A DNA stretch of 64,000 nt, from the NCBI RefSeq assembly GCF_014898055.3, contig NW_023601212.1, forward strand, positions 35,204,329-35,268,328, given 5' to 3'. Below the pieces are notes generated by a model that was not told where the DNA came from, did not search any database, and was given only the letters and a program-made list of their open reading frames with translations. Origin of the DNA: Talpa occidentalis (lineage: Eukaryota > Chordata > Mammalia > Eulipotyphla > Talpidae). Position numbers and translations under genes: made by a program. Below, piece after piece: positions 12,625-24,101 of this stretch (positions are counted from its first letter, which is position 1; the number at the start of each line of letters is the position of its first letter).

Positions 12625-12845
12625 GCAGTGCAGTGTTTTGGAAATACATGAGCTTTTCAGCCTTTCAAGTATACCTGGGTCCAGCTCTAATCTCAGACAA
12701 TTTCAGCAGCATGGCTGTCTAAGTAGCAAGTCCTCTCTGAGCAGTAAAATGAAAGTAATAATCAAGATCCCCAATAAGATCAGAAATTATTTGTGAAACG
12801 TGCTTGGCACATAATAGGTGTTCAGCAAATAGCAGCTACAATTAT
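12625..12845 (+). mobile_element. MIR fossil, plus strand
   Basis: Order of parts fits MIR: gcagtgttttggaaatacat.., acctgggtccagctctaatc, agcagtaaaatgaaagtaat, and the 3' part gtgcttggcacataataggt followed by gttcagcaaata. Confidence 0.75.
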
Positions 12846-13059
12846 ATGTCTCCTGTCGCTCATCCTATCCAGAAACTTTTTCACTTTTCTGATTGGACAA
12901 CTTGTTTTCACTTCTCACAAACCGATGCTTATCTCCACTTCTCTTTGAATCCTGGACGTTGCCACTCAGAATTAGATGCCCTGCCTCTGTGTGCTAACAG
13001 CACTTTTCCCTGACTTGTGATGGCACATACCACCACCGTACATGTGTGCTCTCCTCTCC

Positions 13060-13175
13060 ATCATTTCTCACTAGACTGTAGCTCTTGAGGGGAAAAACAA
13101 AAAAACTGATTCACACATCTGTCTACAACTCAGGAAGTTCTAGTACAATTTCTCTGGAATGTATGAATGAATGAG
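13060..13175 (+). mobile_element. L2 3' end fossil
   Basis: ctagactgtagctcttgagg..ctagtacaatttctctggaa..gaatgaatgag follows the order of the L2 3' terminus. Confidence 0.5.
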
Positions 13176-13367
13176 AAAGCTGACACCAAAAGGCAGCAGA
13201 TAGGTACAAGAGTTACTTGGAGGTGGCAGAAACAAGTCCATCTCTTACTTCTCAATCTTCTGCTAAACTCATAATTAGAAAATATCATTTCTGGTAAAAA
13301 CCCTGAGAAAGGATTATAGTTAAGAAAGAAAATGAAAATAAATTACATGATGTGTTCTATTTTCTTG

Positions 13368-13680
13368 TGTTTTTTTTAACTATGGCTTTATTTATTTATT
13401 TTTTTTAGATTTATTTATTTATTTATTTATTATACAAGCACTGGGTACAGTCAGAAGCGCGAGAGGGTGAGAGAATTCAACAGAGCCAGAGCGGGGAGCA
13501 GAGCAGGCAGAAGGACCGAAGTACACTGCTGAGGGGAGCAGCGGGCGGCAGGGGGGTCTGCGTGCCATGTGGGACCCTCCTCTGGTGGCCGGGGAGCAGC
13601 CGGGGATCGAAACGGCGCTGCAGAGGCTGCGGGCAGCTTCGCAACCCAGCGCTCAACCGCCTCGCCACCGCAGAGGCCCC
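13368..13680 (-). mobile_element. tRNA-derived SINE, GC-rich subfamily
   Basis: Minus copy with body acaagcactgggtacagtca to gccaccgcagaggcccc. Its A-tail has grown into a long (ATTT)n run on this strand. TSD gtgttctattttcttg at 13352-13367, repeated with one base missing at 13681-13695. Confidence 0.95.
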
Positions 13681-13695
13681 GTGTTTATTTTCTTG

Positions 13696-14414
13696 ACAAT
13701 TATTTTACTCCTGGCTTTTACTTACAAATCTTCAGAGAGTAAATAGTTTAAAGCAACTAGCTACAAGACTGTACCTAAACATTCAAATTCCTACTCTGTC
13801 AATAGGTGCCATGCATCATAGACTGATGACACACTTTGACAGTGATGTCATATTTAAAGTCAGACAAAGCCCTGGAAGAATCAGGTCACTCAGCCACTGT
13901 GACACAAGACGTTACTCTGAGTGTATTCCTGAATTTTAACTATAATGACAATAGGTTATAATGAAGTACTTCGGGAAGTCTTGCAATCATATGTCTAGAA
14001 GGATCAAGTAGGAAAAATGTCATTTTGTATCTGAGAAAATTTTCAATAGCAGAGATGTTCAGTAAGTGAGAAGATCAATAACTTAGCTGAGAGCAAATAG
14101 TATTAGGTACATAGGATCCATCTTCCACTAAGAGCCATTCACTGTGCCAAAAGTTTCACAATCATTATGCAGTTTATTAAATAAAACCTATTATTTCCCT
14201 ATAGATAATCCTTATTACACATAGCATTTAACTTGACCTTTATAATGACCTTCAAATGCGGGATAACATTTTGTTTCATAGAATAGATAAGAAAGGAATG
14301 CCAACAAAGGCTACATCTTTAACTCTGTTAGAGAAAGTTACTGGTGCTGGAAGAACATACTCAAACTAATCCAGACTAACAGAGGTTTGTAGTTGTTTCT
14401 AGTGTTTAGCGATT
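13696..14414. other. AT-rich non-coding stretch
   Basis: No gene recognised. 14140-14290 has weak MIR/L2-like wording, too diverged to call. Confidence 0.45.
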
Positions 14415-14530
14415 TAAAAAATTAATAGGGACTACGGTGATAGTTTATTGGTGAATTGGTGCTGGGAATTTTACGGGGACTATACCTGACAGGAAAAAGT
14501 ATATATTGTATAAAAATGATGTAATATATA
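14415..14530 (+). mobile_element. possible L1 3' UTR remnant, type A
   Basis: ggtgatagtttattggtgaa..ttttacggggactatacctg..aaaaatgatgtaata lines up with the type A 3' UTR at 33.4-33.6 and 50.1-50.3 kb. Short and diverged. Confidence 0.45.
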
Positions 14531-14545
14531 TATATATATATATAC
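14521..14545. repeat. (TA)n microsatellite
   Basis: About 12 TA units at the end of the L1 3' UTR remnant. Confidence 0.85.
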
Positions 14546-14564
14546 AAAAAAAATGGCTAAACCG

Positions 14565-16305
14565 AGTTAAAAAATTAATAAGCATTATATTTTAATTATA
14601 TTTTTAGAGAAGTTTTAGGTTCACAGTAAAAGTGAATGGAAGGTACAAAGATTTCTTTGTATCCCATGTCCCTACACTTACCCACCCTCCCCCATGATCA
14701 ACACCCTGCACTAGAGTCATGCATTGCTGCATTTGATGAACATTCATTGACACATCACTATCGCCATAGTTTACATTAGGGTTAATTCTTGGTGTTGGAC
14801 ATTCTGTGGGTTTTGTCAAAAGTATAATGATGTGTATCCACCATTGTGTTATTATGCAAATAGTTTTATTGCCCTATCATTCCTATATATACTACTTATT
14901 TATCCACTTTCCCCTCTACTGGCAATCACTGACCATTTTCTCTCCATAGTTTTGCCTTTTCAGGAATCTCATGGTCAGAATTGCATAGTAACAGTCTTTC
15001 CAGAATGGCTTCTTCTCCTTATTAATAAGCACTTTAAAAAGTTCCTCCAAGGCTTGTTTATGGTTTGATAGCTTACTTCTTTGTGGTGCTGAATAATATT
15101 TTATTGTTCTGCATTACCACAGTTTATTCACAAACTGAAGGGCATCTTGGTTGCACCCACGTTTTGGAAATTGTGAGTGAAGATGATACAAACATCCTCA
15201 TGAAGGTTTTTGTGTGAACGTAAATTTTCATCTCCAGTCGGTAAATACTAAGAATTGTGATAGCTATATTAGTTAGTAAAAGTTTTTAGTTTTTGTTTAA
15301 AAAAAAACTGCCAAGTTGTCTTATCAAGTGGCTGCACTGTTTACATTTCTACCAGGGTTTTCCTTTTTCCAAGTCCAGAATTTGGTGTTGTTACTATCTA
15401 TAGTGGTGTCCCATTTTAATATGTAATTCTCTGGTGAGAATCCATCTATTGGATGCATGTTGAACATTTTTTAACATACATACTCTTCTATCTCTATACT
15501 TTCTTTACTAAGCAGTCTATTTAGGTCTTTGGACTGATTTTTAATCATATTTGTTTTCCTTGAGTTTTTGGAGTCCTTTGGATATTTTAGATAACAGTCC
15601 TTTTATCAAAATAGTCTTTTGAAAATATTTTCTTTCACTCTATGGTTTGTCTTATGATTCTCTTGACATTATCTTTCATGGAGTAGATATTATTAATTTT
15701 AGTGAAAGTCAGCTTGTTAATTATTACGTTTGAGAGGCATGCCCTTCATATCATTTCTAAAACATTGCCATACCCCAAATCTTCTAAGTTTTCTTCTATG
15801 TTATTTTCTGGGAATTTTATGGTTTTACTTTTAAGTCATTTTGAGTTATTTTTTGTGAAGGCTGTAAGGTCTATGTCTAGATTATTTTTTTCAGATATGC
15901 ATGTCCACTTGTTCCAGCACCATTTTTTGAAAAGAATATCTTCTTTCCATTCTATTACCTTTCCTTCTCAAAGATCAGTTGACTTTAGTCATGGAATCTT
16001 TGCCTGGACAAACCTGCTCTGTACGTTTGATTTGTTTGTTTGTTTGTTTGTTTGTTTGTTTGTTTGTTTTACTTCATCAATAGCACACTATCATTGTAAT
16101 TACTGTAGCTTTATATTCAGTCTGGAAATCAGATAGTGCCAGTTCTCCACCTATTCTGGGTTTTTTCCTCTTCATGTAAACTTTAGGATCCATTTGTCAA
16201 TATCCACAAACTAACTTAGCTGATTTGGATTGGAATTTTATTGAATTCTGACATTAATTTGAAATAAATAGGCTTTTAAAATAAATTTTAGTAAAAAAAA
16301 AATAT
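14565..16305 (-). mobile_element. L1M fragment, minus strand, about 1.7 kb
   Basis: Starts on the left with an L1M 3' UTR in reverse (agttttaggttcacagtaaa, gttaattcttggtgttggac) and runs through the last third of ORF2: ccagcaccattttttgaa near 15920 and tttaggatccatttgtcaat near 16185. Both strands carry stops throughout, so ORF2 is dead. The body has a (TTTG)n expansion. No TSD seen. Confidence 0.8.
16030..16070. repeat. (GTTT)n microsatellite
   Basis: About ten uninterrupted TTTG units inside the L1M fragment. Confidence 0.95.
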
Positions 16306-17090
16306 GACTGGATCTTCTGGAAATGATATATACTAGCATGAATATGCTTAGCAATTAAATAAGAAATAGATAAAATGCCTTTAATAGGGAAGATATTCTC
16401 TTCATTGCAACCATTCAAAAATAAAATTTCATATTAGAAAAGTTTGCATGATAAATTGATTCTAGTTCAACAGGCTAGGGAAAATACAAGGCTGCAGGCA
16501 GTCTATGTAAAAGAAATATATTTATGAATGTTGTACACTATTAATAATTGCCTGGCCCCCTGTGGTTTCATAGCTTTTGCCAAGTCTCATTCATAATACT
16601 AATTCATACTGCCCAGAGTTCATGAAGGAGACTAGATTGAGGATAAAAGAAATCCTTTGGGTGAAAATTTGTAGAGATATTCATTTGCCTCAAAGATAAT
16701 TGTACTTGCTAGAGATTTGATTTCGGACCCTAGCAACTGTTTTGTATTTATGTTCTATCTGTTCAATTAAAGATTTCACAAGATTAGTTGTGAAAGATAT
16801 GTTGCAAAACTAAAGCCATCTGATACCAGTTTCTCAAGATCCTTTAGGTTATACTTGCAGAGGAAATGTGAGTTTTCCATAATTACTTTTCCACAAAGTA
16901 AATGTTCCCCCTGCTCTTGCCAGGTTCCTAAATAAACATCTGTCTGATAACTAAGAAGATGTTCAAGTTCCTAGACTAGACTATAATTTTGTAAGTGCAT
17001 ATATATGTATATATACATATGCATATTATATATATTTATAAATTATATGTGCATGCACTATCATGCTGTCATTTTATAACATTTTATTTA
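16306..17090. other. AT-rich non-coding stretch
   Basis: No gene or named repeat. A TATATG-rich patch at 16998-17046 is the only structure. Confidence 0.5.
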
Positions 17091-17104
17091 AAAGGGTAAG
17101 TTAT

Positions 17105-17470
17105 GATGGATCAAGAAGATGTGGTATATATTACACAATGGAATATAACTCAGCAATCAAAAAAGATATAACTCATGCAATTTGCAGCAACGTGGAAGGA
17201 GCTGGAAGAGATGAGGCTCAGCACAATAAGCCAGAAAGAAAAAGAAAAATACCAGATGGTCTCACTCATAGCAGGAATCTAGAAAACCTAAATAAGGGAC
17301 CAGGAAAAAAGAATAACTATAATAAAGAAAAAATCAAAATCAACTATAAACCAGAGACACACTATGGGGGGTGGGCGGGGAGAGGAAGGATTGGGGTCAA
17401 AATAAGGGGGGTGCAATTGCATGGGGAATATACAAAAAATAAATCTTAAAAAATAAATAAATAAATAAAT
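17105..17470 (+). mobile_element. L1 3' end, type B, 5'-truncated
   Basis: Begins in the last codons of ORF2 (gatcaagaagatgtggtata, then acaatggaatataactcagc) and runs through the 3' UTR cagagacacactatgggggg..caaaataaggggggtgcaat to an A-rich (AAAT)n tail. TSD of 14 bp, aaagggtaagttat at 17091-17104 and aaaggataagttat at 17472-17485, one mismatch. Confidence 0.93.
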
Positions 17471-17485
17471 GAAAGGATAAGTTAT

Positions 17486-19614
17486 AAAACATATATAAAT
17501 ATGAAGTTAAATGCCAAGAATAACAACTAAGAAGCATAGGGAATACTTGCTTTGGGCAGCAGAATTGGATAATGGAGAGGAGGTGAAGATACCTCATTTT
17601 TTTATTAAAATTTTCCCTTTCATTAAACATTGGACTTATTAGACGATACATAATATTGTTTTAATAAAAAGCTTATTTAAAATCCTAATGTATTTTCCCT
17701 GTACCGTAATAATGTGTTAAGTACCTTCTGATATACAAGCTTTGGAAATCCTTGGTCTAAACTACTTTGCTTTAACTTAAAAAACACTAAATTACAAAAC
17801 TGCATTCTATGTTAGGTAGGTATAATTTGCAAAACAAAAGAGTAATAAGACATAATTGAACAATTGATTAAGGGCTCTGAGATTTATTTCATTTTCATGT
17901 GCTTGGTTAATTAACAATATATAATTTATTGAACACCTGTTTTCTAGGCAACAGGCAAAGTACTTGAGATTTAGAAATCAAGCATAAGTGGGCCTGATGA
18001 TGGAAAGATCTGATACCTGACTGTACTATTAAAATATTTTTAATATTACATAAATTGCTTAATCTTCAGCTTATATTTCTAAGTATGTAGAAAGGAAAGG
18101 CACAATTGAACTTCTGTGTCTACAGAATTTCTTTGAAGATCATACAAGATCATGTTTCACTTATGGGGGCAACTTTGAGTTAAATTGTCAGGTTTTTCCT
18201 TGAAATATAAGAAAAAGGGACATCACAGAGGAGATAGTAGATGGGTAAATGAATAACCACTACAGATAAGAAACAATGAATATAGTAAAGTAGTAACACA
18301 GTAGTAACACAGATAATTATCTGGAATTAGAACATTACTTGAAAAGAAAAATGGGCAAGTAAAAATAAAACATGAAACTGAAGACAAGTGCTTGAGGGGG
18401 TGGGGGAGTTGGTTAAATGCTATGGTGTCACCAATAGCCAGTAAGTGTGGACCAGTATGAGTCACAATAGCACATAGTCCATTTTTACTAAAATGTCATA
18501 TTTTACAATTATTTGAAAATGTGCAAATAAAATTTATTATTCTGATACTGTCTTCAACTTCTAACCAAGAGTTAATATTATCAGAGCTGACATAGATACT
18601 CATCTTTGGATCTAAACATGAAGATGAATTCTAATATATTGCTGCTGTGGTTGTAGATTTTAAGGTTTTTCTTGGAGTTTAGTTTCCATAAATGATAATT
18701 GAATAAGTCTATAATCCCTCTACATACTTGCTACCATAAGGTATTACCTCTGGAAAGCACGGCAAGTGGGTCTTCTGTGGGGTCAGAAGAGGACTCTTCA
18801 CTGTAAGGGGAGTAGGCCCTTGAATTTTCAGAGATCATATTTCAATTATTCTTTGGCAAAATGGTTTTAACCCTGTGTCAATAAAATGTACTATTAGTAT
18901 TGAATTTGGAGGTCATCAAGGTGACAGACAGTAAAAACTTCAAAATAAAATGAGATGGATCCCCTCCTCCATTCTGAGTCTTTTTGCTGCATCATTAAAC
19001 ATTCTATATCACTGTGTTTATCCATTTGCACAACCAATCGATAAGACATGAAGCTTTCCACCTACTTTAATATTTCTTACATCGACTTATATTGAACAGC
19101 AGTAAAACTTCAAAATAAACAATTTCTTGGAGTTGTTTTATGTGGCTATGAGAATCACAAAGAGATTGAAAGTTAACTCAAAGTCTAAGAAGGAAAGACA
19201 AACATAGCCCAGGATTTTTAATGCAACTGGATTCCACATATAATTTTGAAGACCTTCTTTACACTTGGCATCTTTATCATTGTTTGAAGAAATGCAAAGA
19301 TAGGATTATTCAAATCAGTATAATTCAGCAAATATTTATTTAATGGGTACCTACTTTGTACCAGGCATTCCTTTAGATATTAAGATGCAGATGTGATTTA
19401 AAACATATATGACTTTTGTTCAGAAAGATTATAGCTTATCTGCAATGAAAACATTATGTGGTGGTTGCTTTGATAAGTGAAAAATACCTCGCCAGGTTAA
19501 ATGTGTTAAGTGGCATTAGAGATGAAAAACTAAATGTTTATGGTTTTTAATGGGGGTAATTTAAATTAGAGCAGATTATAAAGACAGAGATAAGAGTTGG
19601 GTGGGGTAATTATT
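17486..19614. other. AT-rich non-coding stretch
   Basis: No gene recognised. 19318-19440 (attcagcaaatatttattta..ctactttgtaccaggcattc) is a fossil of the same old repeat family suspected near 11.5 kb. An 11-bp tandem duplication, gtagtaacaca, lies near 18288-18311. Confidence 0.45.
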
Positions 19615-21050
19615 TCACATAGAACTAATAGCTTGCTGGAGTGTCACGGACATTTAGGAAACAAGCTGAATTAATATTTTGATTGCTAAAGCAGAAGTTA
19701 TTGGTACCTTGCCAGTATCCTGATAATTACATCTATAAACCTAGACTGTTTACTGACAAGACTTGTGATAATACACCGAGGGATTTTATTCTGACTTACC
19801 TGGACAAGCCAGGACAAACCAGGACTTACCTGCCTACCACCAGGACAAACCAGAAGTGCCAGAGTGTTAGAATCCTAGAATCACCTCTCAACCAGTGGTG
19901 GTTATGAGTTCTCCCAGTGCCATAGCTCATATCAGGACACCTAATTATCAACACACTAAAAGGGGCAAATGATCTGGGTGAAGGTATTAGCCATCTCCTA
20001 GCCACTAAATTCATTATTCATTCAGGGTCCTAGAAGAGGCATGATTAGAAGATTGAAGATGGTAAGGTCTGGCAGGCAGTGTGATTGAACCTGTAGTGTG
20101 GACACACAGTATATCAATCTTCATTTCTCATATAACATCTGCCAAAGAACATCAGCTCACAGATGACTATGTGGACACTCAGGTCAGTCAGTCTCCATCT
20201 TTGGTCACAGTACTTTCACCATCGGACTTGTGAGCATGGTAGCCATGGTGAGACAGATGGAGGCTTAGCATGGTCCTATATCACAGGCTCCATCTAACCA
20301 CATCGGAGTAGTTAGTATATTGCTGAATGTCTAGACTGTTACCAACATAAGCTGGTTTGAAGCTCCAGATGGTGTGCCACTCTCTAGGAGACTCAGGGGT
20401 GACAAGTTGATTTTTTTCACCATTTTTACTTTGGAAGGTGGAATTCTTTTCAATGTTTTGTTCTCATGGAAAGACCTATCAATTGAGTTGAAATACAAAG
20501 AGTGCTAGTGGTACTATAGTCTAAATATCTCAGGCTGACTATTTCAAAGAATATCTGAATTGCTGTTACAGGATCTCACATGTTTTAGACCAATTTTATA
20601 GAAAAGGAAATGTGACACCATTTAAATAATCATGAAATCCACTAGTTATACCATTACCCACCCACCTACCACATTTCCCAGAAGGTTCCATTCTGATAGA
20701 AGCTTGTGAATCCTTAAAGGCACAGTGTAAGTGCCACCTTTTTATTCATGCCTGTGGAGCTGGGATATATAACAGTGCTTTCTGATAGTTGGGATCCCCA
20801 GATGCAGGAAACAACGGGGTGAATTAGTACTGTCATCCATCATCACCAATCTCAGTGACCTACTTGGAAATTTGTGCTTCTCATCCCCATGAGTTTAGAC
20901 TCCCCTCAATTAAGATTTCTGAATCTAATATGAGAGTCCATATACAACCGCAGTTCTATAAGTCCAAAATCTATGACTACACTGTTTATTTTAGATTCTT
21001 TAAACAAATAGACAAGGAAATACGTTACTCTACTGGCAGAATTGATCATG
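19615..21050 (+). mobile_element. ERVL internal region, degenerate (pol/integrase part)
   Basis: The stretch reads as decayed endogenous retrovirus L pol in plus orientation. The clearest part is 20820-20900, which follows the order of the ERVL integrase C-terminal region. 20220-20400 also fits the integrase core region. Stops and gaps occur throughout and no long frame survives. The left boundary is a guess. Placement just upstream of an LTR-like block in the same orientation supports the call. This is recognition by wording, not alignment. Confidence 0.45.
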
Positions 21051-21475
21051 TGTGATGGTTAATTTTATGTATCAACTTCACTGGGCCACAGATTGCTCAG
21101 ATATTTGGTCAGACATTATTTTGGGTATGTCTATAAAAACATTTTTGGATGAGATTACCATTGAATCAACTAAGTATATAGCAGATTGTCCGCTCTAACA
21201 GGAATGAGCCTCAGTTATTCAGTTGAAGAGCTAAATGTAACAAAAAAGCTGACCTTCCAACAAATAGCAGGGATCTCCTATTTCACTCCTTGAGTTTACC
21301 TTTCCTGCCTCTGTACTTGAACTGAAACACTGACTCTTCTAGGAACTTGTGCCTTCTGACTTTCAAACTAGAATTTAAACCATCAGCTCTCTAGTTCTCA
21401 AGCCTTCAGATTTGGACTGTACCTATATCTTCAGCTTTCCTGGGTCCAGTTTGCTGACTGCAGGTCTTTGTTTAT
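21051..21475 (+). mobile_element. ERVL-class LTR (MLT2-like), degenerate
   Basis: Starts tgtgatggttaattttatgt and continues with the known order of this old LTR: ttggatgagattaccattga, caaaaaagctgaccttccaa, tttcctgggtccagtttgct. The start TG is clear, the end is not. It directly follows ERVL-like internal sequence, so the pair is best read as the 3' half of one provirus. It could be a related old LTR family. Confidence 0.6.
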
Positions 21476-21954
21476 TCTGTTTCTCTGGGGTATCTTTACC
21501 AATGCACCTAATTATCATGAGGCCTAGACGCCTGGAACCCCAGGATTCACCGAGTTCATCTTGGTGCCCCAAGGCTAGGGCTAAACTTGTTGGAAAGGAT
21601 CTAATACAAAATAAGCTCTACATGATAATATTGGGAACCCTCAGTTATTTTAAGTCTTTTGTTTTATTTAGAAATTGTGTCTGGCCAGTCTCTTAAAGAA
21701 TCATTTATAAGACAGAGTGGAAATAATGTGAAGTTCTGTGGGTCTTTCAAGGAGTAAATTGAAACAAATGTTATTCCTGTCCCGGCCATAACCCCACCAC
21801 ACTATGACCCTAATGTTGATACTATAGCTCTCTGCCAGATACATTTTTTCAGGAAAGATTCTTTCCATCTCCTGTAGTTTTGTTAAAATATTCTATCCTG
21901 GCAACTCACACTGTACTCTTCAAGCATAAAGTTGAACTTGTTATTCTCCTAATG
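21476..21954. other. non-coding stretch
   Basis: The first part may still be LTR tail or flank. No gene recognised. Confidence 0.4.
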
Positions 21955-21969
21955 AAAATTGATTGAGGG

Positions 21970-22265
21970 GGCCTCCCCGGTGGCGCAGCGGTTGAGCACT
22001 GGGTTGCGAAGCTGCCCGCAGCCTCTGTGGCGCCGGTTCGATCCCCGGCTGCTCCCCGGCCACTGGAGGAGGGTCCCACATGGCGCGCAGACCTCTCCTG
22101 CCGCCCGCTGCTCCCCTCAGCAGTGTACTTCGGTCCTTCTGCCTGCTCTGCTCCCCGCTCTGGCTCTGGTGAATTCTCTCACCCTCCCGCGCTTCTGACT
22201 GTACCCAGTGCATGTATAAACAAAACAAACAAACAAATAAATAAATAAATAAAGCATGCCTCTAT

Positions 22266-22287
<22 letters not shown>
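21970..22287 (+). mobile_element. tRNA-derived SINE, GC-rich subfamily, best-preserved copy
   Basis: Best reference copy in the window. A box tggcgcagcgg at 21981-21991 and B box ggttcgatccc at 22035-22045 mark the tRNA-related head. The body ends gtacccagtgcatgtataaa, then AAAC and AAAT repeats, AAAGCATGCCTCTAT and about 25 A. An exact 15-bp TSD, aaaattgattgaggg, at 21955-21969 and 22288-22302 shows recent insertion. It needs L1 proteins in trans. Confidence 0.98.
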
Positions 22288-22296
<9 letters not shown>

Positions 22297-22466
22297 TGAG
22301 GGATAGGGCAACACACAAACTAAGCTGGGTTCTTCCTGAATGTGGGATATGTAGGGCCCTCGCAGGAGTACAATAGACAAATGACAGGAAGAGACAGAAA
22401 GATACAGAACTAAGCCAGATAGCACTCTATGATAGCTTGACATTATGCAGAAAATAATAACATGTA

Positions 22467-22742
22467 GGGCCTCCCTGGTGGTGCAGGGCTTAAGACACAA
22501 CCTATGAAGCAATCCTCAGCAACTGCAGCATGTGTTCAATTCCTGGCCAGCCAGGGAGCTACCCACATGTCCCAGCAGACCTCTACTGACTCGCCCGCTG
22601 CTCCCCTCAGCAGTATATTTTGTCAGTCTGCCTGTTCTGTTCCCCACTCTGTCTCGGGTGAATCCTCTCACTACCCCCCCCCCACAACTCTGGGCTGTAC
22701 CCCAGCTCTCGTATGCATAAATAAATAAATCTTTTAAAAAAA
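22467..22742 (+). mobile_element. tRNA-derived SINE, older subfamily
   Basis: Head gggcctccctggtggtgcag, core ccagcagacctctactgact, tail AAATAAATAAATCTTTTAAA. Exact 17-bp TSD gaaaataataacatgta at 22450-22466 and 22743-22759. Confidence 0.96.
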
Positions 22743-22796
22743 GAAAATAATAACATGTATATCCTAATTTATTTTTTCCATCATGTGTTTGTTTTT

Positions 22797-23025
22797 TGTA
22801 AAGATTTATTTTTTCATACAAGAACTGAGGTACAGACCAGAGGTGTGGGGGGTGAACAGGCAGATCTACTGAAATACACTGCTGAGGGGAGCAGCGGGTG
22901 AGACAGGTGAGGTCTGCCATGCCATGTGGGTATCTCACCAGCTGTCTGGGTTCAAGCCAACACTGCAGAGGCTGAGGAAAACTTGACAGCGCTGCTCTTA
23001 ACCACCTGGCCATTAGGGAGACCCT
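22797..23025 (-). mobile_element. tRNA-derived SINE, older subfamily, shortened
   Basis: Minus copy from aaagatttattttttcatac to cattagggagaccc. The region next to the tail is shortened. It interrupts the minus-strand L1 (tcatgtgtttg to the left, gcatttcctc to the right). Confidence 0.85.
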
Positions 23026-23106
23026 GCATTTCCTCTTTGAAGAAGTGTCTTTTTAGCTCTTCTGTGCATTTTTTTGACTGAATTGCTTCCTCATTTTTGT
23101 TAATTT

Positions 23107-23373
23107 TTTTTTTTAAGATTTATTTATTTATTTCTACAAGCACTGGGGACAGTCAGAAGTGCTGGAGGGTGAGAGAATTCACCAGAGCCAGAGTGGGGAG
23201 CAGAGAAGGCAGAAGTACACTGCTGAGGGGAGCAGCGGGCAGCAGGAGAGGTCTGCGCGCCATGTGGGACCCTCCTCCAGTGGCCGGGGAGCAGCCGGGA
23301 ATCGAACCAGAGCCTAGAGACTGCGGGCAGCTTCGCAACCCAGCGCTCAACTGTTGCACCAACGGGGAGGCCC
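23107..23373 (-). mobile_element. tRNA-derived SINE, GC-rich subfamily, nested in L1
   Basis: Minus copy with a clean body. Exact 15-bp TSD catttttgttaattt at 23092-23106 and 23374-23388. A few bases near the B box differ (gggaatcgaaccagagccta). Confidence 0.96.
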
Positions 23374-23909
23374 CATTTTTGTTAATTTATGTGAGCTCTT
23401 CGTGGATCTTTGTATGGAGTGTGCCCCAATCGATAGGGTGTCTCTTTGTTTTGCCTATTTTCTTTTTTTGCTGTACAAAAGCTTTTTAGTTTGATGCAAT
23501 CCCAGTTGTTTATTTTCTCCTCCCTGTCTTTGCTTCTGTAAATGACTCTTCAAAGATGTTGCTGAGGTACATGTCATGGAGTGTGTCCGATGCTAAAGAA
23601 GGAGAATGGAAGTATCACATTCCCAGACTTCAAACTATGCTATAAGACATAATAATTAAAACAAAATGGTACTGGAAGAATAGAGACACATAGATCAATG
23701 GAGTCGAATTGAAAACCCGGAGATAAAGACACATGTATATGGACAACTAATCTATGACAAAGTGTTAGGGGAAAAAGGATGTCCTAAAGCTAATTCCATA
23801 CAGGCTTTGTGGACTCCACCCCCACCCCAGGCCAAAGCCATCAAGACACTGGGAACTCCAAATCCCATCACCACCAAAGGGAAGGGTGGGGTTAAGCAGC
23901 CAGGTTTGG

Positions 23910-23915
23910 TATAAA
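23910..23915 (+). promoter_or_regulatory. TATA box of the solo LTR
   Basis: TATAAA about 148 bp into the LTR and 186 bp before its AATAAA. Position fits the U3/R promoter of a retroviral LTR; activity unknown. Confidence 0.65.
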
Positions 23916-24095
23916 GCCAGAAACTTGGGCTTTGGGAAGCCCCCATTTTTGGCTCTCCGCCAGTTCGCAGCGTCTGGCCAGCTCTGAGAGTGCCTTTGGG
24001 TTTCCAGGTCGGTGGATTGGGTAGGACGCATTAAAGACTTTATTTCCCTATTTTCTCCCTGAGTTGTACATTTCCTCAATTCCCTTTCCCTTGTA

Positions 24096-24101
24096 AATAA
24101 A
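24096..24101 (+). promoter_or_regulatory. polyadenylation signal of the solo LTR
   Basis: AATAAA in ttgtaaataaacc, 116 bp before the LTR end, consistent with an R-region signal. Confidence 0.65.

Noticed and set aside
15702..16136. 144-codon plus frame with a CLFVCLFVCL stretch
   Set aside because: It is antisense to L1M ORF2 and includes the (TTTG)n repeat.
21981..22045. tRNA-like A and B boxes as a possible tRNA gene
   Set aside because: They are the Pol III promoter of a SINE; the body, tail and TSD show a retroposon.
22117..22512. Frames of 95-131 codons across the SINE at 22 kb, similar to frames at 4.5, 13.5, 23.2, 26.9 and 45.8 kb
   Set aside because: The repeated protein-like wording (for example RSCPQPL or GLRAMWDPP) is the GC-rich SINE read in different frames, not a gene family.
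23752..24079. Minus frames of 64 and 104 codons near 23.8-24.1 kb
   Set aside because: They lie inside the solo LTR, opposite to its transcription signals, with no retroviral domain.
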